Both the position numbers and the translations under genes were made by a program. Shown one piece after another: positions 1-6,222 of a stretch of DNA of 9,671 nucleotides (position 1 is the first letter of the stretch; every line of letters starts with the position of its first letter). The notes below the pieces were generated by a model. That model saw only the letters and a program-made list of their open reading frames with translations, was not told where the DNA came from and did no database searches. Origin of the DNA: an uncultured Ruminococcus sp. (lineage in GTDB: Bacteria; Bacillota; Clostridia; Oscillospirales; Ruminococcaceae); assembly GCA_947175005.1 (NCBI GenBank), contig CAMWLD010000056.1:1-9671 (forward strand). Reading direction: 5' to 3'.

Positions 1-129
1 CACCCCCGCCCCCACAAACGCCACCACGGCGGCAGATTTTTTCGGCAGCCTTATCCCGCTGCAGCACAGCCCCATTACCGCCGCAAATATATCCACGCTT
101 GTAATAAGCGCTATCAGCAATTCATTCAC
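1..129 (-). CDS. N-terminal fragment of a YtaF/MntP-like membrane protein (partial)
   Basis: Only the first 43 codons are in the window; the rest lies beyond the left edge. The visible peptide begins VNELLIALITSVDIFAAVMG and continues through a short polar turn (SGIRLPKK) into a second hydrophobic segment. An opening helix with an acidic residue in a small-residue setting (SVDIF), followed by a basic loop and a second helix, resembles the start of the sporulation membrane protein YtaF and of MntP-type manganese exporters. The GTG start at 129 is preceded by AAAAGGTG (138-145) with an 8-nt spacer, and no in-frame ATG lies nearby upstream. The gene is divergent from glgP. The family call rests on 43 residues, so another small membrane-protein family is possible. 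Confidence 0.5.
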   Translation of the reverse strand, partial: MNELLIALITSVDIFAAVMGLCCSGIRLPKKSAAVVAFVGAGV

Positions 130-159
130 TTTCAGAGCACCTTTTGGAAGTTTAAGATT

Positions 160-272
160 TAGGGAAACGCCGATTAAATCGCCTTAAACCTTTTTTTAGT
201 TTACAAATGGCTTATGGGGCGGCTTTTTCTCCGCCGTAGGCGGAGAAAAAGCCTTTAATCGGCAGTTCCTTA
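160..272. repeat. Palindromic repeat element, about 113 bp, with nested inverted repeats
   Basis: Outer arms GCCGATTAAA (169-178) and TTTAATCGGC (254-263) are perfect complements. They extend imperfectly outward to TA dinucleotides at 160-161 and 271-272, giving about 20-bp terminal repeats with a few mismatches. Inside, 221-235 and 239-253 form a perfect 15-bp stem with a 3-nt GTA loop. The inner hairpin sits directly against the right outer arm, while the left arm is separated from it by about 42 nt. No protein is encoded. This is consistent with a MITE or other small palindromic repeat. A purely structural RNA leader for the minus-strand membrane gene is the alternative. The arms are seen directly; the mobile origin is inferred. 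Confidence 0.6.
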
Positions 273-315
273 GGCAACCGCAGACCGTACAGTCGGCCGT
301 TTCCTTGAAAACAAC

Positions 316-338
316 AGGCAGGAGATTTTTTCCTGCCT
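316..338. terminator. Hairpin, possible intrinsic terminator
   Basis: AGGCAGGA (316-323) pairs perfectly with TCCTGCCT (331-338) around a 7-nt T-rich loop. On the plus strand it is followed by TATGTTTTTA, a weak T-tract. On the minus strand it is followed by a T/G-rich stretch. No plus-strand gene is visible upstream in the window, so what it would terminate is unclear. It may be a relic, an insulator between the divergent genes, or part of a leader for the minus-strand gene starting at 129. Confidence 0.4.
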
Positions 339-387
339 TATGTTTTTATACTATTCGCGCCCTCGGAAAGTGGTTACTTTTGTGATT

Positions 388-417
388 TTGACGGGCATAT
401 ATCGGGTAAACTGTAAA
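388..417 (+). promoter_or_regulatory. Possible second upstream promoter for glgP
   Basis: TTGACG (388-393) is a good -35 match and TGTAAA (412-417) lies 18 bp downstream as a modest -10. It is about 200 bp before glgP. The element GGTAAACT at 405-412 recurs at 475-482, where it includes the -10 of the better promoter. Evidence is by eye only. Confidence 0.3.
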
Positions 418-453
418 TAATTTGTTAAAATGAGGGATTATTTTCCAAAATCA

Positions 454-482
454 TTGATTTTAGTAAAAAAATGTGGTAAACT
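454..482 (+). promoter_or_regulatory. Candidate sigma-A promoter of glgP
   Basis: TTGATT (454-459) and TAAACT (477-482) are separated by exactly 17 bp, and each matches four of the six consensus positions. Upstream and spacer sequence is A/T-rich. Transcription would start near 489, leaving a leader of about 128 nt before the glgP start codon. Confidence 0.5.
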
Positions 483-488
483 ATAAGA

Positions 489-616
489 GAATGTATTTGT
501 CATTTTTTAGGGCAGCATATGCTTGTCCCTGTTTAAACGGGTAAAAGCGGCTGCAAAAAGGTGGCATTTCGGGATATCCCGAGACCGAAAACATTTTTAG
601 GAGGAACAGGTCAATT
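489..616 (+). promoter_or_regulatory. glgP 5' leader with hairpins and a perfect 14-bp palindrome
   Basis: The leader is long for a metabolic gene. Nucleotides 510-529 can fold with GGG pairing to CCC plus three further pairs around one bulged base. GCAGC (512-516) could instead pair with GCTGC (550-554), which would disrupt that hairpin. TCGGGATATCCCGA (569-582) is a perfect dyad that could be an operator on DNA or a 5-bp hairpin with an ATAT loop in RNA. The Shine-Dalgarno AGGAGG (599-604) sits 12 nt before the ATG, a slightly long spacing. I recognise no known riboswitch class here. Confidence 0.4.
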
Positions 617-2971
617 ATGGATAAAACACAGTTTATGGAAAAGATCACCGAAAATCTTCTGACAGACGCCCGCACGGATATGAAGGGCGCTTCTCCCCGT
701 CAGCTTCATGACGCTGTGGCAAGGGCGGTCATGAGCGAAATAGTTCCCGTGTGGAACGAGACCGAGCAGCGGCATAACAGCCGCAGACGTGCATATTATC
801 TTTCTGCGGAATTTTTAATGGGCAGAGCGGTTTTCAATAACCTTTACTGCGCAGGGCTTCTGAATGAGGCAAAGGAAATTTTCTCCGAGCATGGGGTCGA
901 TATTTCCTGTCTTGAAGAGATCGAGGACGCTTCTCTCGGAAACGGCGGACTTGGCCGTCTGGCGGCTTGCTTCCTTGATTCTGCGGCAGCCTGCGATATT
1001 CCCTTGAACGGCTACGGAATTCGCTATAAATACGGACTTTTCAAGCAGTCAATCGGCAACGGCTTCCAGCAGGAGGCGGCAGACCCCTGGCTCGACTATG
1101 GGGACGCATGGAGCTACCGTGCGGAGAATGACGCTGTTATCGTGGAATTTGCGGATCAGACCGTAAAGGCAGTGCCCTACGATATGCCCATTATCGGCTT
1201 TGACAAAAAGGCAATAAACACCCTGCGCCTCTGGCAGGCGGAGAGCATTTCCGGCTTTAATTTCGGCAAATTCGACGACCAGGATTATATGGGCGCTTCC
1301 GAAAGCAATATTATGGCGGACGCTATCAATGACGTTCTCTATCCCAACGACAACACCGACAAGGGCAGGAGACTGCGCCTCAAGCAGCAGTATTTCTTTG
1401 TTTCCGCCTCCGTCCAGGATATTATCAGACGGTACAAGGCAAAGCACGGCAGCGATTTCTCCCATTTTGCCGAGGAATACGCAGTTCAGCTCAACGATAC
1501 ACACCCCACCGTTGCTATCCCCGAGCTTATCCGCCTGTTTATGTTCAAGGAGGAAATGAGCTTCAAGGAGGCCTTTGACATTGCGCAAAAGACCTGCAAC
1601 TACACCAACCACACCGTTCTCGGTGAGGCTCTCGAGAAGTGGAATATAGACCTGTTCAAGAGCGTTATCCCCACTGTTTACGAGATTATTCTCATGATAA
1701 ACGAGCATTTGAAGAGATACCTTAAATCTATCGGGCAGAATGATGCGCAGATAAATTCCAAGCTTATCGTGGACGGCGGCGTTATCCATATGGCAAGAAT
1801 GGCTATATTTGCTTCCTCTCACACCAACGGCGTGGCAGCCCTCCATACGGATATCCTCAAAAAGGACGTTCTGAAAGACTGGTACGAGATATTCCCCGAC
1901 CGTTTCCAGAACAAGACCAACGGCATTACCCCCAGAAGGTGGCTGGGACTTTGCAATCCCGAGCTTTCCGCTCTTATCACCGAAAAGATCGGCAGCGGCT
2001 GGGAGACCGATCTCGACCGTCTGGCGGAGCTTAAAAAATACGTTAACGACGGCTCTGTTATCAAGCGCTTCACCGATATCAAGCGCGAGAAAAAGGTTCA
2101 GCTTTGCCAGTATATCAAGGAGCACGAGGGCGTGGAAATATCCCCCGACTTTGTCTTTGATATTCAGGTAAAGAGACTTCACGAGTATAAGAGGCAGCTG
2201 CTCAATGCATTCTCCATTGTTGACCTTTATTTCCAGATAAAGGATAACAAGCTGCCCGACCTCCAGCCTACCGCCTTTATCTTCGGCGCAAAGGCAGCCC
2301 CCGCCTACAGGCGTGCAAAGGGCATAATCAAGTATATCAACGAGGTAGCAAAGCTTGTGAACAACGACCCCGCTACCCGTGATAAGATGAAGGTTCTCTT
2401 TGTGCAGAACTATAACGTATCCTATGCGGAAAAGCTTATTCCCGCAGCGGACATTTCCGAGCAGATCTCCACCGCAGGACTGGAGGCATCGGGAACGGGC
2501 AATATGAAATTTATGCTCAACGGCGCAGTTACCCTCGGCACATATGACGGCGCAAACGTTGAGATAGTAGAAGAAGCAGGCTGGGAGAACGAGTATATCT
2601 TCGGCGCAAGAGTTGAGGAAATAGAAGCAGTCAAGCCCACCTACGCCCCCAGAGAGAAGATATACTACCGCAATGAGCGCGTTAAGCGTGTAATAAATAC
2701 CCTTGTCGACGGCACCTTTAACGACGGCGATACGGGAATGTTCGGCGAGCTTTTCAACGCCCTTATCAACGGCACAAGCTGGCATAAGCCCGACCATTAT
2801 TTCCTACTCACGGACCTTGAGGGATATGTTGACACCAAGCTCCGTGCATTATACGATTATAAGAACCGTGAAGTATTCGGCAAGAAATGCTGGATGAATA
2901 TAGCCTGTGCAGGCAAGTTCAGCTCCGACAGAACCGTTAAGCAGTATGCAGAGGAACTCTGGAAATTATAA
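617..2971 (+). CDS. glgP: Glycogen/alpha-glucan phosphorylase
   Basis: This cytoplasmic GT35 enzyme cleaves alpha-1,4-glucan ends with phosphate to release glucose 1-phosphate, and uses pyridoxal phosphate. The 784-residue product is close to full length for bacterial members. Hallmarks appear in order: GNGGLGRLAACFLDS (from 108), GYGIRYKYGLFKQ, NDTHPT (293-298), NYTNHTVLGEALEKW, FQNKTNGITPRRWL, VKRLHEYKRQ (518-527), the phosphate and PLP pocket NYNVSYAEKLIPAADISEQ, and EASGTGNMKF with the PLP lysine at K631. All core motifs look intact. The ATG at 617 follows an AGGAGG site. No other glycogen gene is in the window, so it appears to be transcribed alone, ending at the hairpin near 3000. The alternative label is maltodextrin phosphorylase, which sequence alone does not separate. 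Codons TTA, CTA and TCA are absent over most of the gene, which leaves a long open antisense frame and suggests strong codon bias. Confidence 0.97.
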   Translation: MDKTQFMEKITENLLTDARTDMKGASPRQLHDAVARAVMSEIVPVWNETEQRHNSRRRAYYLSAEFLMGRAVFNNLYCAGLLNEAKEIFSEHGVDISCLEEIEDASLGNGGLGRLAACFLDSAAACDIPLNGYGIRYKYGLFKQSIGNGFQQEAADPWLDYGDAWSYRAENDAVIVEFADQTVKAVPYDMPIIGFDKKAINTLRLWQAESISGFNFGKFDDQDYMGASESNIMADAINDVLYPNDNTDKGRRLRLKQQYFFVSASVQDIIRRYKAKHGSDFSHFAEEYAVQLNDTHPTVAIPELIRLFMFKEEMSFKEAFDIAQKTCNYTNHTVLGEALEKWNIDLFKSVIPTVYEIILMINEHLKRYLKSIGQNDAQINSKLIVDGGVIHMARMAIFASSHTNGVAALHTDILKKDVLKDWYEIFPDRFQNKTNGITPRRWLGLCNPELSALITEKIGSGWETDLDRLAELKKYVNDGSVIKRFTDIKREKKVQLCQYIKEHEGVEISPDFVFDIQVKRLHEYKRQLLNAFSIVDLYFQIKDNKLPDLQPTAFIFGAKAAPAYRRAKGIIKYINEVAKLVNNDPATRDKMKVLFVQNYNVSYAEKLIPAADISEQISTAGLEASGTGNMKFMLNGAVTLGTYDGANVEIVEEAGWENEYIFGARVEEIEAVKPTYAPREKIYYRNERVKRVINTLVDGTFNDGDTGMFGELFNALINGTSWHKPDHYFLLTDLEGYVDTKLRALYDYKNREVFGKKCWMNIACAGKFSSDRTVKQYAEELWKL

Positions 2972-2995
2972 TCCGTAAGCAATAGAAAAAGCAAG

Positions 2996-3053
2996 AAGCA
3001 AGATATTGTAAGCTGTCGGTTATACTGCGGCTTGCCAATATCTTGCTTTTTTT
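2996..3053 (+). terminator. Intrinsic terminator of glgP
   Basis: A perfect 13-bp stem is formed by 2996-3008 and 3036-3048 (core GCAAGATATTG / CAATATCTTGC), with four more pairs inside (AAGC 3010-3013 with GCTT 3030-3033). A run of seven T follows at 3047-3053. It lies 25 nt after the glgP stop codon. Confidence 0.9.
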
Positions 3054-3079
3054 GCAGCTTATGCGAAAATGCTCACATC

Positions 3080-3112
3080 TAACTTCTTGCCTCTTGCCTC
3101 TAACCTCTTCTC
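3080..3112. repeat. Degenerate heptamer tandem repeat, left of tRNA
   Basis: The units read in a 7-nt register: TAACTTC, TTGCCTC, TTGCCTC, TAACCTC, then a partial TTCTC. The 20-nt segment 3085-3104 is the exact reverse complement of 3353-3372 on the other side of the tRNA gene. Simple heptamer arrays of this sort can be dispersed intergenic repeats; no function is visible. Confidence 0.6.
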
Positions 3113-3143
3113 AAAATTAAATGTAAACTTTTTGTAAAGTGTA

Positions 3144-3172
3144 TTGCAATCACCCCCAAAGTATGATATAAT
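3144..3172 (+). promoter_or_regulatory. Promoter of tRNA-Ser
   Basis: TTGCAA (3144-3149) is followed after exactly 17 bp by a perfect TATAAT (3167-3172). The predicted start near 3179 is about six nucleotides before the mature tRNA 5' end. This is the strongest promoter in the window by eye. Confidence 0.85.
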
Positions 3173-3184
3173 AAAACTCTAAAA

Positions 3185-3274
3185 GGAGACGTATCGAAGT
3201 GGTCATAACGGGGCTGACTCGAAATCAGTTAGGGAGTTAATCCCCCGCGAGTTCGAATCTCGCCGTCTCCGCCA
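3185..3274 (+). tRNA. tRNA-Ser with anticodon CGA (reads UCG)
   Basis: The acceptor arms GGAGACG (3185-3191) and CGTCTCC (3264-3270) pair perfectly, followed by discriminator G (3271) and an encoded CCA (3272-3274). The anticodon stem GCTGA/TCAGT holds the loop CTCGAAA, with anticodon CGA at 3220-3222. The T arm is GCGAG-TTCGAAT-CTCGC. A long variable arm with GGGA pairing to TCCC marks a class II tRNA and, with this anticodon, serine. The D loop contains the usual AGTGGT. The gene stands alone between its own promoter and a terminator hairpin. Confidence 0.96.
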
Positions 3275-3289
3275 TTAGAAAATTTTTTA

Positions 3290-3338
3290 AAAAAGAACCG
3301 AAAAAAAGCGGGGATACCGTTTTTTTTCGGTTCTTTTT
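3290..3338. terminator. Bidirectional terminator between tRNA-Ser and rqcH
   Basis: An 18-bp perfect stem joins 3290-3307 (A-rich with GAACCG) to 3321-3338 (T-rich with CGGTTC), and CGG/CCG pairs can extend it inward. The A-rich arm becomes a T-tract when read on the other strand, so it can stop plus-strand transcription from the tRNA and minus-strand transcription from rqcH. Position between convergent genes supports this dual role. Confidence 0.85.
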
Positions 3339-3349
3339 CATTTATCGGA

Positions 3350-3414
3350 GAAGTTAGAGGCAAGAGGCAAGAGATTTTCAAGTCTCTTGCCTCTTTCTTC
3401 CTGCCCCCTGCCGC
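3350..3414. repeat. Degenerate heptamer repeats, right of tRNA, with a 13-bp hairpin
   Basis: GAAGTTA, GAGGCAA, GAGGCAA (3350-3370) are reverse complements of the units on the left side of the tRNA. They are followed by units in the opposite orientation in strict 7-nt register: TTGCCTC (3387), TTTCTTC, CTGCCCC and CTGCCGC, the last ending directly at the rqcH stop codon. The two orientations form a perfect 13-bp stem (3362-3374 with 3383-3395) with an 8-nt loop. It lacks a T-run, so it is not a classic terminator by itself, though it may stabilise the rqcH transcript end. Confidence 0.55.
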
Positions 3415-5157
3415 TTACAGCGTTTTTTGAACTTCCAAAGGCTCAACATAAACCGTTCGGTTGTTGGTAAAGATGACCATGCCGGGCTTTGCGCCCGCAG
3501 GCTTTTTCACAAATTTCGCCTTGACATAATCCACAGGCACATTTGAGGAATTTGCCGCACTGCTGTGCAAAGCCGCCGCCCTCGCCGCAAACAAAATAGT
3601 CTCTTCGGGCACTTCCTTGCCCTCCGCCCTGATTATCACATGAGAGCCTGTAATGTCCTTGGTGTGCAGCCATATGTCCGTCTTTTCCGCCACCTTGCAG
3701 GTCAGCTGATCGTTCTGCCTGTTATTGCGCCCCACCAGAATCTTAAAGCCCTCCGGGGAAGTGTACTCAATAGGGGGAGCAGCCTTTGGAGGCTTTTGCT
3801 TTGCACCCTTCTGCGCCCTTACATATCCCTGCTCCGCCAGCTCATCACGCAGCGCCGCCGCCTCTCCCTCGGTCTGCGCACGCTCCAGAGCGTCCCTCAC
3901 GCTGTCAATGTAAATAAGCTCCTTTTCCCCCTCATCAATAAGCACCCGCAAGCGCTTTTCCGCATTGTCCGCCTTGCGGTAGCCGCTGTAAAACTTCTGC
4001 ATATTCTGCGAGGGCGTGAGCATAGGGTCAAGCTCTATCGTTATCTCTCCGCCCTTTTCATCATAAAAATTCACGCACTTAAAGCTTTTCATTCCCTTTT
4101 CCACAGCCCATAGATTCGCCGAAATAAGGTCGCCTTTAAGCTTTAAAATATCCCTCTCCTCGGAAATTTTCAGCTCCGCTTTCTGATTCTCCGTCCTGCG
4201 GCGCACCCTCTCCGCCGCATTTTCCAGAGTCCTGTACAGATCGTGATACCGCTGCTTCATACGGGCTATCCTGTCCCGCTCCGAGTAAAACATATCCAGC
4301 GTTTCCCCCGCCGAGCCGCACTCAAATGTGTCCATAAGCTCGCCGTACTGCGTTATCGGTACAAAGCAAAAATCCTTTAAATTCCCCTGCCTGTCCCTCA
4401 TTATGGTGTACCGCCTGCGCCCCGTGAAAAATTCGTCACGGGTAATAATGATACGTTCCACTATTTTTTCCGCCGTTTCCTCCGTCAGCTCCTCGGTCGA
4501 AATATCGCTTGCGGCAGCCGTATATAACCATTCTCTCGCCAGCACAGGGGAGATACCCTCAAAAATGCTCACCAGACAGCGGTCAAGATTTTTCCCCCTG
4601 CACCCCATTATCCTCTCTTTCATTTCCTCCCGTGAGGCTATCAGAAAATTCAGCCTGTCCCCCCTCTCCGGCGGCACATACGCAGCCCCCGGCAGCACCA
4701 GCCTTTCACGGCTCACAGCGTCGTCCGTGCGCTTTACAGCGTCAATTATCCTGCCGTTTCCGTCTATAATAATAAGGTTAGAATACTTCCCCATAATTTC
4801 CGCCGCCAGCGTTACCGTCACCACATCTCCCAAGTCGTTTACCGTCTCAAAATCCAGATAAAGTATCCGCTCCAGCCCGTCCTGCCGCACCGCCGTAAGC
4901 TTTCCGCAGCCCAGTCTCTTGCGCAGCAGCATACAGAACATAGGCGGTGACTGCGGATTTTCTATCTGCTGCCTTGTCAGATGTATCCGTCCGCTGTTTC
5001 CCGAGGCGGAAATAAGCAACTTGCTGCCCCCCTCCCTCGTCCTTATTGCAATAACTATCTCATCCTTTGAGGGCTGATGTATCTTGTCGATACGTCCCCC
5101 GATAAGCGGCTCCAGCTCCTGCTTTACCGCCAGTAAAAAAGTTCCGTCCAGTGCCAT
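3415..5157 (-). CDS. rqcH: RqcH, Rqc2/NFACT-family ribosome quality-control factor (fibronectin-binding A-like)
   Basis: RqcH binds stalled 50S subunits carrying peptidyl-tRNA and directs C-terminal alanine tailing that marks the chain for degradation; older annotations call it fibronectin-binding protein. I start it at the ATG at 5157 (580 residues, MALDGTFLL), because AAGGAG lies 7 nt upstream and this aligns with the Bacillus subtilis start MSFDG. The longest frame, from 5184, would place this Shine-Dalgarno inside the gene. The NFACT-N domain holds GGRIDKIHQPSKDEI and PPMFCMLLRKRL; a charged helical, coiled-coil-like middle follows; the NFACT-R domain at about 462-575 has DIWLHTKDITGSHVII and NVPVDYVKAKFVKKP. 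At the site matching the B. subtilis D97-R98 pair the sequence is GLERI, giving E96-R97. It has its own promoter and shares a terminator region with tRNA-Ser. Confidence 0.93.
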   Translation of the reverse strand: MALDGTFLLAVKQELEPLIGGRIDKIHQPSKDEIVIAIRTREGGSKLLISASGNSGRIHLTRQQIENPQSPPMFCMLLRKRLGCGKLTAVRQDGLERILYLDFETVNDLGDVVTVTLAAEIMGKYSNLIIIDGNGRIIDAVKRTDDAVSRERLVLPGAAYVPPERGDRLNFLIASREEMKERIMGCRGKNLDRCLVSIFEGISPVLAREWLYTAAASDISTEELTEETAEKIVERIIITRDEFFTGRRRYTIMRDRQGNLKDFCFVPITQYGELMDTFECGSAGETLDMFYSERDRIARMKQRYHDLYRTLENAAERVRRRTENQKAELKISEERDILKLKGDLISANLWAVEKGMKSFKCVNFYDEKGGEITIELDPMLTPSQNMQKFYSGYRKADNAEKRLRVLIDEGEKELIYIDSVRDALERAQTEGEAAALRDELAEQGYVRAQKGAKQKPPKAAPPIEYTSPEGFKILVGRNNRQNDQLTCKVAEKTDIWLHTKDITGSHVIIRAEGKEVPEETILFAARAAALHSSAANSSNVPVDYVKAKFVKKPAGAKPGMVIFTNNRTVYVEPLEVQKTL

Positions 5158-5164
5158 GACCATG

Positions 5165-5170
5165 CTCCTT
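5165..5170 (-). promoter_or_regulatory. Ribosome binding site that decides the rqcH start
   Basis: AAGGAG on the minus strand is 7 nt before the ATG at 5157 and only 1 nt before the ATG at 5163. It lies inside the longest open frame, which rules against the 5184 start. Confidence 0.8.
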
Positions 5171-5202
5171 TTTGTTTTTTTCATCTTACTTTTTCAAATA
5201 AT

Positions 5203-5231
5203 ATTTTACCATTCTTTGATCTGAAAGTCAA
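5203..5231 (-). promoter_or_regulatory. Promoter of rqcH
   Basis: On the minus strand TTGACT (5231-5226) is followed after 17 bp by TAAAAT (5208-5203), both five-of-six matches. It starts about 14 nt after the stop of the upstream SDR gene and would give a leader of roughly 40 nt. Confidence 0.75.
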
Positions 5232-5245
5232 GCTAATTAGTTTTA

Positions 5246-6163
5246 TCAAAGCCGCAAAAGCCCCGATAAATTATTGTCAATGTATTCTATAAGCGGCTTT
5301 TTAACGACCTTATCCGAATTATTTACATACCATTCAAAAGCCTCCGTCAAACCTCTTTCCAAAGGCTTCACATCGTCCATTAATCCATACTGTCTGAAAA
5401 CCTCCAGATAATATTCATAATCATAAAAGCAAAAATAATTCCTTTGGGGAATATCCTCATAAACATTTATAAAACGAGGCTTTTTCCCCGCAACGCCATA
5501 GCACATTTCCACCCACTCACGCACGGAAACCGTATCCCTGTTCCCCGCATTAAAAATATGCTGTAAGGGCTTCTTATCCAAAATAATTTCTGCAAACCTG
5601 CACAGATCATGAACATGAAAAAACTGCAGCTTCATTTCCCCGTCTCCCGGCAAATAGAAAGCCCTGTCATTCATCGCACAGTCAAACACAAAAGCCTCTC
5701 TGTAAACATTATTCATCTGCCCGTACAAATACGGCGGACGAATGATATACCCCCCAGGAAAACGTCTCATCAAAGCAGTTTCCGCCCCGATCTTGTCCGT
5801 CCCGTATTTCCCCCATATCTTATTTGCACCGACTTGTGTTTCCTCGGTAAAAGGCTGCTCCGCATATTCGGGATAAACCGCACTTGAGCTTATCAGAATA
5901 TAGTCCCCGAATCCTCCAAGCCCGTCAAGCAGCAGTTCAACGTCTTCCGCATTATACCCCGTGTCAATAACAGCGTCAAATTCATATCCACGCAAAATAT
6001 TCCCCAATTTGTGCCTGTCCGCACAAATAAGCTTTACCCCCTCGGACTGTGCCCTGCTGTTCCTGTTAAGCACATATACCTCCGCCCCAAGCCCCACGAA
6101 ATATTCCGCCAAATACCTGCTCACAAAAACAGTCCCGCCCGTAATAAGTATTTTTTTATTCAT
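5246..6163 (-). CDS. NAD-dependent epimerase/dehydratase-like protein (extended/atypical SDR)
   Basis: The 305-residue protein has a Rossmann fold of the sugar-nucleotide epimerase/dehydratase type; the substrate is unknown. It opens MNKKILITGGTVFVSRYLAE. The nucleotide-binding turn reads GGTVFVS, so the second and third glycines of the usual GxxGxxG are Val12 and Ser15. The expected downstream parts are present: Asn/Arg after beta-2 (LNRN), ISSSAVYPEY with the active-site serine, Y120-x3-K124 (YGTDK), and RPPYLYG. The C-terminal half (LPGDGEMKLQFFHVHDLCRF, QHIFNAGN) looks like the substrate domain of the group. Start 6163 was chosen because CTCCTT (6172-6177 on plus) is an AAGGAG site 8 nt away. 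A GTG at 6226 overlaps the upstream stop but lacks a good Shine-Dalgarno and would precede the fold by 21 residues. It is probably last in the rlmA-led transcript. Confidence 0.85.
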   Translation of the reverse strand: MNKKILITGGTVFVSRYLAEYFVGLGAEVYVLNRNSRAQSEGVKLICADRHKLGNILRGYEFDAVIDTGYNAEDVELLLDGLGGFGDYILISSSAVYPEYAEQPFTEETQVGANKIWGKYGTDKIGAETALMRRFPGGYIIRPPYLYGQMNNVYREAFVFDCAMNDRAFYLPGDGEMKLQFFHVHDLCRFAEIILDKKPLQHIFNAGNRDTVSVREWVEMCYGVAGKKPRFINVYEDIPQRNYFCFYDYEYYLEVFRQYGLMDDVKPLERGLTEAFEWYVNNSDKVVKKPLIEYIDNNLSGLLRL

Positions 6164-6222
6164 CTGTTTTTCTCCTTGCCAATAGATTCTAAAGCTGTGA
6201 AAAAGTTCCCCGCTTACCAAGA

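Noticed and set aside
481..675. 64-codon minus-strand frame over the glgP leader and start
   Set aside because: It overlaps the glgP promoter, leader and start and shows no known motif or good ribosome binding site.
1049..2797. 582-codon open frame antisense to glgP
   Set aside because: It is in the antisense frame whose codons align with those of glgP, so it stays open simply because glgP avoids TTA, CTA and TCA in this stretch. The peptide shows no recognisable domain, and glgP is unmistakable on the other strand.
3080..3414. CRISPR array
   Set aside because: The repeats are 7-nt simple units without spacers of uniform length and there are no cas genes.
3565..4861. Plus-strand frames of 182 and 177 codons within rqcH
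   Set aside because: They are opposite a well-supported RqcH coding region and have arginine/serine/proline-rich compositions typical of shadow frames.
3185..5157. Functional link between tRNA-Ser and RqcH
   Set aside because: They are convergent with separate promoters and a terminator between them, and RqcH tailing uses tRNA-Ala, so adjacency is probably accidental.
5158..5184. Nine-codon N-terminal extension of RqcH
   Set aside because: The extension covers the Shine-Dalgarno site that fits the ATG at 5157, and homologues begin at the MxxDG segment.
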